Positions 39,100-48,008 of a DNA stretch of 64,000 bases are shown piece after piece. The stretch spans positions 8,797,001 through 8,861,000 of the forward strand of contig NZ_CP008953.1 of NCBI RefSeq assembly GCF_000732925.1, in the 5' to 3' direction. Source of the stretch: Amycolatopsis japonica (GTDB lineage: Bacteria; Actinomycetota; Actinomycetes; Mycobacteriales; Pseudonocardiaceae). How positions within the stretch are numbered: position 1 is the stretch's first letter; the number at the start of each line of letters is the position of its first letter. The notes below the pieces were generated by a model. It was not told where the DNA came from. It ran no database searches and was given only the letters and a program-made list of their open reading frames with translations. A program made the translations under genes and the position numbers.

Positions 39100-39807
39100 G
39101 TGGAAAACGAGGACCAGCCACGGATGCGCAGCGTGGTCAGCTATGTCAAACGCGGCGGCCGGATGACCGTCGGGCAGCAGCGAGCCTGGAACGAACTCTG
39201 GCCGTCGCTCGGCCGCACCGTCGGCGAACTGCCCGAAGGACCGGTGGACTTCGACGACTGGTTCGGCAGGCGGGCCCCGGTGATGGTGGAGATCGGTTCG
39301 GGCATGGGCGAGACCACGTCCCAGCTCGCCGCCGCCGCGCCGGAGCTGAACTACGTCGCGGTCGAGGTGTACGACCCGGGGCTCGGCCAGCTGATGCTGC
39401 GCGCCGAGAAGCTCGGTGTGGAGAACCTGCGGCTGATGCACGGTGACGCCGTCGTGCTGCTGACCTCGCATGTGGAGCCGGGCACGCTGTCCGGCGTCCG
39501 GCTGTTCTTCCCGGACCCGTGGCCGAAGAAGCGGCACCACAAGCGGCGGATCGTGCAGCCCGAGTTCGTCGCGCTGGTGGCCTCGCGGCTCGCGCCGGGC
39601 GGCACCTTCCACATGGCGACCGACTGGGAGAACTACGCCGAGCAGATGATGGAGGTCTGCTCGGCCGAGCCGCTCCTGCGCAACCGCCACGCCGGCGAGC
39701 CCGGCGGCTGGGCGCCGCGTCCGGAATGGCGGCCGATCACGAAGTTCGAGAACCGCGCAGACGTCGAGGGCCGGATCTCGCACGATCTGATCTTCGAGCG
39801 GGTTTAG
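39100..39807 (+). CDS. trmB: tRNA (guanine-N7-)-methyltransferase
   Basis: 235-aa SAM-dependent enzyme that makes m7G46 in tRNA. SAM motif I is VEIGSGMGE, with the acidic ribose-binding VEVYDPG. The active-site motif FFPDPWPKKRHHKRR and the late ATDWENYAEQM are diagnostic. GTG start; TTTAAT (39088-39093) lies 6 nt before it, suggesting a leaderless promoter of its own. The transcript ends in the strong hairpin at 39817-39860. Confidence 0.96.
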   Translation: MENEDQPRMRSVVSYVKRGGRMTVGQQRAWNELWPSLGRTVGELPEGPVDFDDWFGRRAPVMVEIGSGMGETTSQLAAAAPELNYVAVEVYDPGLGQLMLRAEKLGVENLRLMHGDAVVLLTSHVEPGTLSGVRLFFPDPWPKKRHHKRRIVQPEFVALVASRLAPGGTFHMATDWENYAEQMMEVCSAEPLLRNRHAGEPGGWAPRPEWRPITKFENRADVEGRISHDLIFERV

Positions 39808-39816
39808 AGCACACAG

Positions 39817-39860
39817 AAAGGGCCGGTCAGGACGTCCCCACGTCCCCTGACCGGCCCTTT
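39817..39860 (+). terminator. Terminator of trmB
   Basis: AAAGGGCCGGTCAGG (39817-39831) pairs with CCTGACCGGCCCTTT (39846-39860), 15 perfect bp, 10 bp after the stop. Confidence 0.9.
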
Positions 39861-39901
39861 CTTCACACCCCCGTGCCTTGGAACGCCCCCTGCGCGTCCC
39901 C

Positions 39902-39945
39902 GGTGCCCGTTCGTCCCTCCCCCGACAGAGAGACGACCGGGCACC
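39902..39945 (-). terminator. Hairpin downstream of the FtsX-like gene
   Basis: GGTGCCCG (39902-39909) with CGGGCACC (39938-39945) and the inner TCGTC/GACGA (39911-39915 with 39932-39936), one internal mismatch. It lies about 85 nt after the minus-strand stop at 40030. The rest of 39863-40029 holds nothing else I recognise. Confidence 0.5.
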
Positions 39946-40029
39946 CGGCCTCGTGGATGTGATCACCCGACTCCACCCACGAGACCTGCCCGCCCAGGCG
40001 CCATGACGCCATTCGGGCGAACCTTTTTT

Positions 40030-42279
40030 CTATTCGTCGGCCAAGGGCTCCGACTGCACCCGCTTGAGCGCCGGGGTCGAGACGGATGCCCCGAGCAACG
40101 CCACCCCGATTCCCAGCACCACGGGCGCCAGCAGCCACGGGCTCAGCACGACCGACTCCTTCTCGACCAGGCTGTAGAGCCCCATGCCGACTCCGATCCC
40201 GACCACACCCGCGCCGATGGTGGCCACCATCGCGGGCAGGGCCGCTTCCATCCGCAACGCCCTCGCCAGCACCCGGACCGGTGTCCCGGCCGCGATGAGC
40301 GCCCCGAAGGTGCGGCGGCGGTCCATCACCGAACCCGCGGTCGCCACGGCCGCGCTGCAGCCGGCGAGCACGCCGGCGGCGATCAGGCCGATGACGGTGA
40401 CCCGGCGCAGGTCGCCGAGCTCCTGCTGCTGGCCGATCAGGTGCAGGCCGCGGCTGCCGACCTCCTGGCCGGGGGCCGCGCCGACCAGCGCGGTCCGCAC
40501 GACCTCGCCGTTGTCCCGGGTCGTCGGCACGATCACGTCGAAGCGTTCCGGCGTGACCCCTGCGGGCACCAGGGCCGGGTCGATGACGATCGTGCTGGAC
40601 GTGTCCTCGTCACCCTGCGGGAAGAGGTGGACGGGGGCCTTCGGATCCAGCTGCGGACCGGCCTTGTCGTACTCCGACAGCACGCGGTACTCCGCCGGGT
40701 TGATGGCGTACCTGCTGTAGATCGCCGGACCCGGCCGGCAGGAGCCGCCGATGTTCACCCGCAGGAGTTTCGAGGCGTCCTCACAGGTCATCACGAAGGC
40801 CCGGCTCAGATTCTGCGAGCGGGTGCCCGGTTCGCCGGTGGACAGGTAGACCTGCCCGACCGAGACGGCCTTCTCGGTGATCCCGTAGCGGGCGAGGGAC
40901 GCGTTGGTCCGGTCGGCGACCTGCCGTGCCTGGGTCGCGTCGGATTGGGCGTAGAGGACGTTGTCCTTGAAGGTCCGGCCGCCACCCGCCATCGACTCGA
41001 ACGAGGGCAGCAGGGTGAGCGCCATCGAGCCGGTGAAGACGGCGAGCACGACACCCGCGGTGGCGCGGTAGGCGCTCTTCGGGTCGTCGCGGAGCCTGCG
41101 CCCGGCCAGCAACGACGCCGGTTTGCGCCAAATCCGGACGAACGTGCCGCCGACCGCCGAGGTGACCCACGGTCCGATGATCGCGGCCGAGCCGACCAGC
41201 AGGAACAGTCCGAGCATCACCATCGGCAGGCTGGCGTTGTCCTGGGTGATCGCGAAGAGGAAGAAGGCACCGGCCACGGGGACCGCCAGCAAGCGCCACC
41301 AGTGCAGCGGCTTGCGAGCGTGCGCCGAGGCCGCGAACAGCGGCGTCTTCAGCACGCGGCGGATGCCGAGGACCCCGGCGAGGACGACCAGCAGCGGGAT
41401 CGCGATGGCGACCGCGATGGTCGAGCCGACCGACAGGCTGAAGTCCGACGCGAGCCAGGTCCCGCCCGCCCAGGGGACGAACGTGGAGAGCCCCTGCAGC
41501 GCGGGCGCCACGAGGATGCCGAGCAACGCGCCGACGGTCGCGGACAACGCCGTTTCGGCGGCGACGATCTTCGTCACCTGACCGGGAGTCGCCCCGGCGA
41601 GCCGGAGCGCGGCCATCCGCAGCTCACGCCGTGCGGCGGTGAGCCTCGCCGACGACGCGACGAGCACCAGGCTCGGCACGAGCAGGACGATGACGCCGAC
41701 CCAGGCGAGCAGTTCGAGCATCGGGTCGGGTTTCGCCTGCTTGTTGGGGAAGCCGTCCGCGGCGAGCGCCGTCTGCGGCATCGTCTCCGGGGTGTGGCCG
41801 ACGACGGCGACCAGCTGCTCCGGATACATCAGCGATTCGGGGCCGAGGGCGTCGACGAGTTTGCCGAACCGGTCCCCGAGCTGCGCCTGCGGCGCGGACT
41901 GGATCAGTTTCCCGAGTTCGGGCGAAACGATCGACTCGCCGGGACCGGGCAACCTCGGGATGCCCGGCGGCAGGCTGAGCATCGGCGCGGTACCGGTCAG
42001 GGCGATGTCGACGCGGATGATCTCGCGATCGCCCGAGTAGTCCTTGTTCGACGCCATGAGCAGCGGCGCCGGGCGCTGGCTCTCCCCGGATTGGGAGTAG
42101 TAGCTGCCGATGTCCTGCCAGATCGCCCGCTGCGAACGGGCCTGCGTGGCACCGGGAAGAGAGGCGAGCAGGAGCACCAGACTGGTCGCGACGGCGACCC
42201 CGACCGCGGTGAGGATGGCCGACGTGCGGGTCCGGCGGTCGACCCGGAGCACCCGCATGGCCAGCTGGAAGCTGTTCAT
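40030..42279 (-). CDS. FtsX-like (MacB-type) ABC permease
   Basis: 749-aa protein with two FtsX-like halves. The first helix is at about 20-40 with a large extracellular loop (about 45-195). A helix triplet follows (195-320), then further helices near 335-395, a second extracellular domain (about 440-620) and a final helix triplet (620-740). Such permeases move lipoproteins or peptides outward or act as mechanotransmitters for antibiotic sensing. The ATG overlaps the ATPase stop by one base (TAATG). Divergent from a two-component system, the classic pairing for cell-envelope stress modules. Confidence 0.9.
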   Translation of the reverse strand: MNSFQLAMRVLRVDRRTRTSAILTAVGVAVATSLVLLLASLPGATQARSQRAIWQDIGSYYSQSGESQRPAPLLMASNKDYSGDREIIRVDIALTGTAPMLSLPPGIPRLPGPGESIVSPELGKLIQSAPQAQLGDRFGKLVDALGPESLMYPEQLVAVVGHTPETMPQTALAADGFPNKQAKPDPMLELLAWVGVIVLLVPSLVLVASSARLTAARRELRMAALRLAGATPGQVTKIVAAETALSATVGALLGILVAPALQGLSTFVPWAGGTWLASDFSLSVGSTIAVAIAIPLLVVLAGVLGIRRVLKTPLFAASAHARKPLHWWRLLAVPVAGAFFLFAITQDNASLPMVMLGLFLLVGSAAIIGPWVTSAVGGTFVRIWRKPASLLAGRRLRDDPKSAYRATAGVVLAVFTGSMALTLLPSFESMAGGGRTFKDNVLYAQSDATQARQVADRTNASLARYGITEKAVSVGQVYLSTGEPGTRSQNLSRAFVMTCEDASKLLRVNIGGSCRPGPAIYSRYAINPAEYRVLSEYDKAGPQLDPKAPVHLFPQGDEDTSSTIVIDPALVPAGVTPERFDVIVPTTRDNGEVVRTALVGAAPGQEVGSRGLHLIGQQQELGDLRRVTVIGLIAAGVLAGCSAAVATAGSVMDRRRTFGALIAAGTPVRVLARALRMEAALPAMVATIGAGVVGIGVGMGLYSLVEKESVVLSPWLLAPVVLGIGVALLGASVSTPALKRVQSEPLADE

Positions 42280-43001
42280 TACGCGGCCAACCTCGTCGCG
42301 ATCAGACCGTCCCGGATGGAGACGGTGCGCGGCATGGCTTCGGCGAGCTCGCGGTCATGGGTCACCACGATCACCGCGGCGCCGCTGTCGGCGGCAGCGG
42401 CGAGCAGCGCGTCCATCGTGGCGCGGCCGGTGCGGGTGTCGAGCGCGCCGGTCGGCTCGTCGGCGAAGATCACCTTCGGCCGGTGTGTCAGCGCGCGGGC
42501 GATCGCGACGCGCTGCGCCTCACCGCCGGAAAGCTCGCCGGGGCGGCGCTTCTCCTTGCCCGCTAGGCCGAGCTTCGCCAGCCATTCGCGGCCGGCTTCG
42601 ATGGATTCCTTGCGCCCCTTGCCACCCAGCAGTGACGGCAGCGCGACGTTCTCTTCGGCGCTCAGTTCGGCGACGAGCATCCCGGACTGGAACACGAAGC
42701 CGAACTCGGTGCGCCGCAGTTCGCTGCGCTTGCGCTCGTTGAGCTGGTCGACGCGCTGGCCCGCCAGGAAGATCTGCCCGGAGTCGGCGCGGAGGATCCC
42801 GGCGAGCACGTGCAGCAGGGAGGTCTTGCCCGAGCCGGAGGGCCCGACGATGGCGACCGCGTCACCCGCCTGGATGTCGATGTCGATCCCGGCCAGCGCG
42901 TGCTGTGTGCCGTACCGCTTCACCAGCCCGCGGCCCGAAAGCACTGCGCCGTCATCGCGCCTGCCGTGATCGTGCTGCCAGGGCGCTGCTTCGGAATTCA
43001 C
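42279..43001 (-). CDS. MacB/LolD-type ABC ATPase
   Basis: 240 aa. It has Walker A GPSGSGKTS, signature LSGGEAQRVAIARAL and Walker B VIFADEPTGALD, typical for partners of FtsX-like permeases (LolD/MacB/BceA). GTG 43001 is selected because GGGAGG lies 4-9 nt upstream; an earlier GTG at 43013 is part of that ribosome site. The gene leads the two-gene operon and is divergent from the histidine kinase at 43244. Confidence 0.93.
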   Translation of the reverse strand: MNSEAAPWQHDHGRRDDGAVLSGRGLVKRYGTQHALAGIDIDIQAGDAVAIVGPSGSGKTSLLHVLAGILRADSGQIFLAGQRVDQLNERKRSELRRTEFGFVFQSGMLVAELSAEENVALPSLLGGKGRKESIEAGREWLAKLGLAGKEKRRPGELSGGEAQRVAIARALTHRPKVIFADEPTGALDTRTGRATMDALLAAAADSGAAVIVVTHDRELAEAMPRTVSIRDGLIATRLAA

Positions 43002-43170
43002 GTTACCTCCCACTCAAAGGCGCCCTGCCATCACGATCACGGGACCTGACGGTCAACAGGGGCGCGACTTCAAAAGATCAAAAGACCTCGGTCACTTCAG
43101 CCTCGATCAGCTTTGCGAAACCGCCGTCTGTCCACTTCGGGCAGACGGCCAGTGCTGATCACCCGCGCAT

Positions 43171-43206
43171 CGGCCGATCGGCCGACCCGGCTCGGGCCGG
43201 TCGGCC
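43171..43206. promoter_or_regulatory. Dyads in the divergent ABC / two-component promoter
   Basis: A 14-bp palindrome CGGCCGATCGGCCG (43171-43184) and an overlapping inverted repeat GGCCGACC/GGTCGGCC (43180-43187 with 43199-43206). They lie between the ABC operon and the kinase gene, at positions where the adjacent NarL-type regulator could bind. Regulatory role is inferred. Confidence 0.5.
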
Positions 43207-43243
43207 AAGGTGCGGACGGCGGCCGATCCTCTACCGTCACGGT

Positions 43244-45019
43244 GTGACAGCAGGTCCGGCCCAGAACAAGTTCACCGCGCGGGTGAGTGCGCTCGCGCGA
43301 CGTATCGGCATGCCCGCCGTCGTCCTGCTGGCCGCGCTCGCGTTCGACCTGGTCTTCGTGACCGACGCGGCCTTCGACGACACGGGCCCCCGCGGCATCG
43401 ATCTCCTGCTGTTCCCCGGCATTTTCGCGATGGTGTTCTGCGCGCTCTGGGCGCAGAAGAGGGCCGCCGTCGCCGCCGTCGCCGCCTCGGTCGTGCTGGT
43501 GGCGTACACGCTGGTCGTCCGGTACTTCAACATCCCGACCTACTCGAGCGTGCTCGCGCATCTGTCCATCACCGAGGTGGTGGCGGGGGTCGAGATCCTG
43601 TTCTACGCCGCGCGCCGGACGCGACCGGGTGTCGCCTTCGCCGTGATCTCGGGTCTGGTGCTGGCCACGTTGACCGCGGTGTCCGGGCGGTACTTCTACG
43701 GCAGCGATTCGAACGGCACGATGGCGCAGGCGATGCTGTTCGGCGGCATCCTGCTGGGCGGCACGCTGATCTTCGCGATCCCCGGCCGCGACCGCACGGC
43801 GCATCCGAAACGCTACGAAAAGCTGCAGAAGCTCAACAAGCTGGTGATGGGGCAATGGCCGCTCATCGGTCTGCTGGGTGTCGCGCTGATCCTGGAGTTC
43901 GGCTTCACCTACGAGAGCGGGGCGCACGGTTTCCCGATCCTGGTCTGCTCGATCGTCGCGGCGATCATCGCGGTCGCGGCGCCGCGACGGCCCGCCGACG
44001 CGATGGTCGCGCTCACCGCGGTCATGCTGCTTTCCGCTCTGGTGACGCCGTTCCTGCGGCTCCGCTACGACTACGCCACGCCCGGCGGGGTGCCGGGGAC
44101 GCAGATCGTCGCGGGGATGGGGCTGGTCGTCACCCTGGTCCGGGCGGTCGGGCTGAGCAAGGCCGTGTCCCGGATCGCGGGGCTTTCGGCCGTGGTCGCC
44201 GTGGCCTCGATCCTCAACACCAAACGGCCGGGCCCCAGGCTGATGACCGACCCGGACGAGATCGCCGGGCTCGCCGTCGCGGCGGTGCTGCTGCTCGGTA
44301 TCTCGGTGGCGGTCGGCCTGGCGTTGCGTTCGCGGGATTCGGAGCGGACGCAGGTCATCCAGTCGGCGATCAGTGACGCGCAGACCTCGGAACGGATGGC
44401 GCTGGCGCGGGAACTGCACGACGTCGTCGCCCACCACGTCACCGGGATCGTCGTGCAGGCGCAGGCGGCGAAGATGATGGGCGAGAAGAATCCGCAGGTC
44501 GCGGTCGAGGCGATGGGCCGCATCGAGGACGCCGGGGTGGAGGCGCTGGCGGCGATGCGGCGGCTCGTGCGGAGTATGCGCGGCGACGCCCCGGCCGGGA
44601 GCAGCGAGTTCAGCGAACAGGCCACCACCGATCTCGCCGCCGATCTGCGGACGCTGATCGAACGGTCGAACCACGGCGTGAAGACGTCGATGAAGCTCGA
44701 ACTGCCGTCGAACGTGCCGCACGAGGTCGGACGGTCGGCGTTGCGGCTGGTGCAGGAGTCGCTGACGAACGTCGGCAAGCACGCGTCGGGGGCGAAAGAG
44801 GCGCTGGTCATCGCCGAGGTGTCCGGGAACGAACTGCACCTCCAGGTGACCGATGACGGACGCGAACCCCAGCGGCGTCCGGCGGGCGGGTCGGGCGGCT
44901 ACGGTCTGATCGGCATGCGCGAACGGGTCGCCCTGCTGCACGGCCGGCTCTCCGCCGGGCGGGCGCCGGGCGGCGGATGGCGCGTCGAAGCGTGGCTACC
45001 ACTTGAAGGAGAAGAGTGA
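43244..45019 (+). CDS. Sensor histidine kinase, NarL-type pair 2
   Basis: 591-aa kinase with an unusually large membrane part (about 10-12 helices, residues 22-360). A HisKA_3 domain carries His392 (ARELHDVVAHHVTGIVVQ), and the ATPase domain ends in GGYGLIGMRERVALLHG. TACCGT (43232-43237) lies 6 nt before GTG 43244, which fixes the start as leaderless; longer upstream frames lack any signal. It overlaps its response-regulator gene by 4 bp. Divergent from the FtsX-type ABC operon, its probable target. Confidence 0.92.
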   Translation: MTAGPAQNKFTARVSALARRIGMPAVVLLAALAFDLVFVTDAAFDDTGPRGIDLLLFPGIFAMVFCALWAQKRAAVAAVAASVVLVAYTLVVRYFNIPTYSSVLAHLSITEVVAGVEILFYAARRTRPGVAFAVISGLVLATLTAVSGRYFYGSDSNGTMAQAMLFGGILLGGTLIFAIPGRDRTAHPKRYEKLQKLNKLVMGQWPLIGLLGVALILEFGFTYESGAHGFPILVCSIVAAIIAVAAPRRPADAMVALTAVMLLSALVTPFLRLRYDYATPGGVPGTQIVAGMGLVVTLVRAVGLSKAVSRIAGLSAVVAVASILNTKRPGPRLMTDPDEIAGLAVAAVLLLGISVAVGLALRSRDSERTQVIQSAISDAQTSERMALARELHDVVAHHVTGIVVQAQAAKMMGEKNPQVAVEAMGRIEDAGVEALAAMRRLVRSMRGDAPAGSSEFSEQATTDLAADLRTLIERSNHGVKTSMKLELPSNVPHEVGRSALRLVQESLTNVGKHASGAKEALVIAEVSGNELHLQVTDDGREPQRRPAGGSGGYGLIGMRERVALLHGRLSAGRAPGGGWRVEAWLPLEGEE

Positions 45020-45666
45020 TCCGGGTATTGATCGCCGACGACCAGGACATGGTGCGGATCGGCTTCCGGATGATCCTGGACGCGCAGGACGACATCGAGG
45101 TGGTCGCCGACGTGGCGGACGGTGTCTCGGCGGTCGCGAAGGCGCGAGAACTGCGGCCGGACGTCTGCCTGCTGGACATCCGCATGCCCGGGATCGACGG
45201 GCTCGAGGTCACCAAGCAGCTGGCGGGCCCGGATGTCACCGATCCGCTGAAGGTCGTGGTGGTGACGACGTTCGACCTCGACGAGTACGTGCACACCGCG
45301 CTGCGGAACGGTGCGAGCGGTTTCCTGTTGAAGGACGCCGGGCCGGCGCTGCTGATCGAAGCCGTGCGCGCGGCCGCGCGCGGGGACGCGCTGGTGTCGC
45401 CGCAGATCACCGTCCGGCTGCTGAAGCATTTCGACGGCGGGACGGTGAAACGCGACGTCAGCCCGCCTTCGGAGCCGCTGACCGCGCGGGAGCTGGACGT
45501 CGTGAAGGCGGCCGCGAAGGGGCTGACGAATACCGAGATCGGGGCCGAGCTGTTCCTGTCGCTGTCGACGGTGAAGACGCATCTGGCGTCGGTGCAGGGA
45601 AAGGTCGGTGCGCGGAACCGGGTGGAGATCGCGGCGTGGGCGTGGCGGAGCGGAGTTGTGGACTGA
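45016..45666 (+). CDS. Response regulator, NarL/LuxR family, pair 2
   Basis: 216 aa. The receiver has Asp54 (VCLLDIRMPG), DDQ at 8-10 and FLLKDAG. The LuxR helix-turn-helix is TARELDVVKAAAKGLTNTEIGAELFLSLSTVKTHLASV (given in part). GTG 45016 overlaps the kinase stop (GTGA). It is a close paralogue of the regulator at 31762. Probably controls the divergent ABC operon at 40030-43001. Confidence 0.94.
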   Translation: MIRVLIADDQDMVRIGFRMILDAQDDIEVVADVADGVSAVAKARELRPDVCLLDIRMPGIDGLEVTKQLAGPDVTDPLKVVVVTTFDLDEYVHTALRNGASGFLLKDAGPALLIEAVRAAARGDALVSPQITVRLLKHFDGGTVKRDVSPPSEPLTARELDVVKAAAKGLTNTEIGAELFLSLSTVKTHLASVQGKVGARNRVEIAAWAWRSGVVD

Positions 45667-45700
45667 GCGGCGCGATAAACGGCACCCGTAAGCTCGGGTC

Positions 45701-47008
45701 ATGCAACGCCGTTTCCACGCTCCCGTCGTTCTCCCCGCCGACCCCGCCTGCTCGTTGCTGCGTGACGCCGTGGTCGACGTGGACGAGGCGGGGCGTATCA
45801 CCCATGTCGGTCCCGCTTCCGAGGCGCCCGGAACGTCCGCTCCCGTGACCCGGTTGAGCGGTATCCTCCTGCCCGGTCTGGTCAACGCGCACGCGCACAG
45901 CCCGATGACGCTGCTGCGCGGGATGGGCGGCGACCTGCCGCTGCTGCCGTGGCTGACCGAGATCATCTGGCCGACCGAAGCGAAGCTGAAGCCGGCCGAC
46001 ATCCGCACCGGGATGCTGCTGGGCTCGGTCGAGATGCTGCGGCACGGTGTCACGACGAGTGCGGAGATGTACTTCGAAGGCGAGCAGCTCGCCGACGCGG
46101 TGCTCACCACCGGTGGCCGTGTGGTGCTGGCTCCGCCGATCATGGAACTGCCGGGGATGGATTGGCGCGCGATGCTGAAGAGCATCGAACGCTGGATCGA
46201 CACCGACGGCCTGCGGTTCGGGCCGGGCGACCGGATCGAGGTCGGCTACGGGCCGCACTCGGCGTACATGCTGAACGAGGAGGCGCTGCGGGCGACCGCG
46301 GAATCGGCGGCCGAGCGGGGCGCGCTGGTGCAGATCCACGTGGCCGAGGCGGCGCTCGAAGACGTCAAGCAGCGTGAAGCGCACGGCTCGGTGCCCGCGC
46401 TGCTGGAGAAGGTCGGGATGCTGCGGGGCCGGACGCTGGCCGCGCACGCCATCCACCTGTCCGACGAGGACATCGCACTGTTCGCCGCGCGCGGTGTCGG
46501 GATGGCGCACTGCCCGGGCTCGAACGCGAAGCTCGCTTCGGGCATCGCACGCGTGACGGAGCTTCGCAAGGCGGGCGTCGCCGTCGGGCTCGGCACGGAC
46601 GGCCCGGCGTCGAACGATGACATCGACCTGTGGGAGGAGCTGCAGCTCTCCGCGATGTTCGCGCGCCTCGCGACCGGCGACTCGACCGTGCTGACCGCGG
46701 CCGACGCGTTCCTGCTCGGCACCCGCGGCGGCGCGGACGCGCTGGGCAGGACCGACATCGGCGCGCTGGAAACCGGCCGGTGGGCGGACATGGTGCACGT
46801 CGACCTCGACGACCCGGCCTTCGCGGCCGGCATCGACGTGCCGGACGTGCAGCTGCTCTCGAACCTGGTGTGGGCCGCCGGCTCACGCCGCGTGCGCGAC
46901 GTGTGGGTCGCCGGTGAGCAGGTCGTCGGCGACGGCGAATCCCTGCGAGTGGACCGCGCCCAAGTACAAGCCGAAGTCGCCGACACCGCCGCACGCCTTC
47001 GCTCTTGA
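45701..47008 (+). CDS. Amidohydrolase, MTA/SAH deaminase or Atz/Trz-like family
   Basis: 435-aa metal-dependent hydrolase. The metal site is LVNAHAHSPMTLLRG (His at about 64 and 66), with later QIHVAE, AAHAIHLSDED and GTDGPASNDDIDLWEE. A small N-terminal beta domain and C-terminal composite domain (GALETGRWADMVHVDL) are present. Members deaminate S-adenosylhomocysteine, methylthioadenosine or related amino-heterocycles; exact substrate not decided. TAAGCT (45689-45694) is 6 nt before the ATG (leaderless). Confidence 0.92.
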   Translation: MQRRFHAPVVLPADPACSLLRDAVVDVDEAGRITHVGPASEAPGTSAPVTRLSGILLPGLVNAHAHSPMTLLRGMGGDLPLLPWLTEIIWPTEAKLKPADIRTGMLLGSVEMLRHGVTTSAEMYFEGEQLADAVLTTGGRVVLAPPIMELPGMDWRAMLKSIERWIDTDGLRFGPGDRIEVGYGPHSAYMLNEEALRATAESAAERGALVQIHVAEAALEDVKQREAHGSVPALLEKVGMLRGRTLAAHAIHLSDEDIALFAARGVGMAHCPGSNAKLASGIARVTELRKAGVAVGLGTDGPASNDDIDLWEELQLSAMFARLATGDSTVLTAADAFLLGTRGGADALGRTDIGALETGRWADMVHVDLDDPAFAAGIDVPDVQLLSNLVWAAGSRRVRDVWVAGEQVVGDGESLRVDRAQVQAEVADTAARLRS

Positions 47009-47012
47009 CTCA

Positions 47013-47275
47013 CCTACCCAGCCCCCCACCCGTCCCGGGGGGCGGCCCCGAAGCCAGTCTATCGGGGGTGGGGGCTGGGGCCTGGGAAAAAGTGCTGTTC
47101 AGGGGCTGGTTGTCCACAATGGGGCGGTGCTGTGGATAACTGGGCCGGGGCGCCCGATGTGGCATTGGGGACGTTGAGTGGCCCTGTTGCCACATTGGGG
47201 GCATTAGGGCGCTGTGCTGGGGTTCCCAATGTCGCATTTGGGACGCTGAGCGTCTCGAATGCGACATTGGGAACA
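47013..47275 (+). repeat. Composite repeat module, copy 3
   Basis: The 290-bp gap between the amidohydrolase and SDR genes repeats the order of copy 1. The GC-rich inverted element (about 47018-47090) has CCAGCCCCCCACCCG facing GGGGGTGGGGGCTGG. The nonamers are TTGTCCACA (47110-47118) and the facing near-box TGTGGATAA (47131-47139). The palindromic tail has two variants of GTGGCATTGGGGAC and a 17-bp inverted repeat (47222-47238 with 47258-47274) whose inner part is GACGCTGAGCGTC. Confidence 0.78.
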
Positions 47276-47298
47276 CACAAGCGAGCAACGAAGGCGCG

Positions 47299-47985
47299 TC
47301 AGACCAGGCCCCGCGGCCGCAGGGTCACCTCGGTCGGGTGCGCGTCACCGGTCGCCGAGACCGCGGCGAGGACGGCGGCCGCGACGGATTCGGGGCGCAG
47401 GAAGCGTTCCGGCTCGTACGCGCGGCCCTCGTCGGCGATGATCGCCTGCTGCATTTCGGTGTCCGTGCGGCCGGGGTAGATCGACGTCACCCGAAGCGCG
47501 GACTCCTCCTCCCGCAGCGAGTCGGCGAAGGCACGGACGGCGAATTTGCTCGCGGCGTACGGGCCCCAGCCCGGGCGGGCGTTCTGCCCGGCACCCGAGT
47601 TGATCACGACGACGTGCCCCTTCGAAGCACGCAGCGCGGGCAGCAGCCGCCTGGTCAGTGTGACGACCGCGAGCACGTTGACCTCGAAGTTCGCCCGCCA
47701 GTCGGCGTCGGTCGCGGTTTCGACCGTGCCGAGCCGCGCCACGCCCGCCGAGTGCACCAGCACGTCCAGCGCGCCGAATTCGGCCGTCGCGGTTTCCAGT
47801 GCCTCGTCGTCGGTCAGGTCGATCGGCCACGGCCGCGCGTCGGGCAGCGTCTCCGCGAGTTCGCCGAGCGCGTCGGCGTCGCGACCGCCGAGCAGCAACC
47901 GGTGGGTCGGAGCGAGCGCGCGGGCGGTCGCGGCACCGATGCCGCGGGTGGCACCGGTGACGAGAGCCAGGGGGAGATCAGCCAT
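47299..47985 (-). CDS. Short-chain dehydrogenase/reductase
   Basis: 228-aa classical SDR with cofactor loop TGATRGIGAA, a GGRD motif (NADPH preference), HSAGVARLG in place of NNAG, and the active site INSGAG...YAASKFAVRAF with Tyr-x-x-x-Lys. TAGCGT (minus, 47993-47998) lies 7 nt before ATG 47985, so a leaderless mRNA is likely; GTG 47994 would overlap the -10. Convergent with the amidohydrolase gene across the composite repeat. Substrate unknown. Confidence 0.9.
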   Translation of the reverse strand: MADLPLALVTGATRGIGAATARALAPTHRLLLGGRDADALGELAETLPDARPWPIDLTDDEALETATAEFGALDVLVHSAGVARLGTVETATDADWRANFEVNVLAVVTLTRRLLPALRASKGHVVVINSGAGQNARPGWGPYAASKFAVRAFADSLREEESALRVTSIYPGRTDTEMQQAIIADEGRAYEPERFLRPESVAAAVLAAVSATGDAHPTEVTLRPRGLV

Positions 47986-48008
47986 ACCCGCCACGCTAGT
48001 ACGGCGGT

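Noticed and set aside
40003..42969. A 988-codon open frame on the plus strand opposite the FtsX-like permease
   Set aside because: Composition (Arg/Asp/His/Gln-rich, low complexity) is that of the antisense frame of a GC-rich gene; the minus strand encodes a clear permease and ATPase with motifs.
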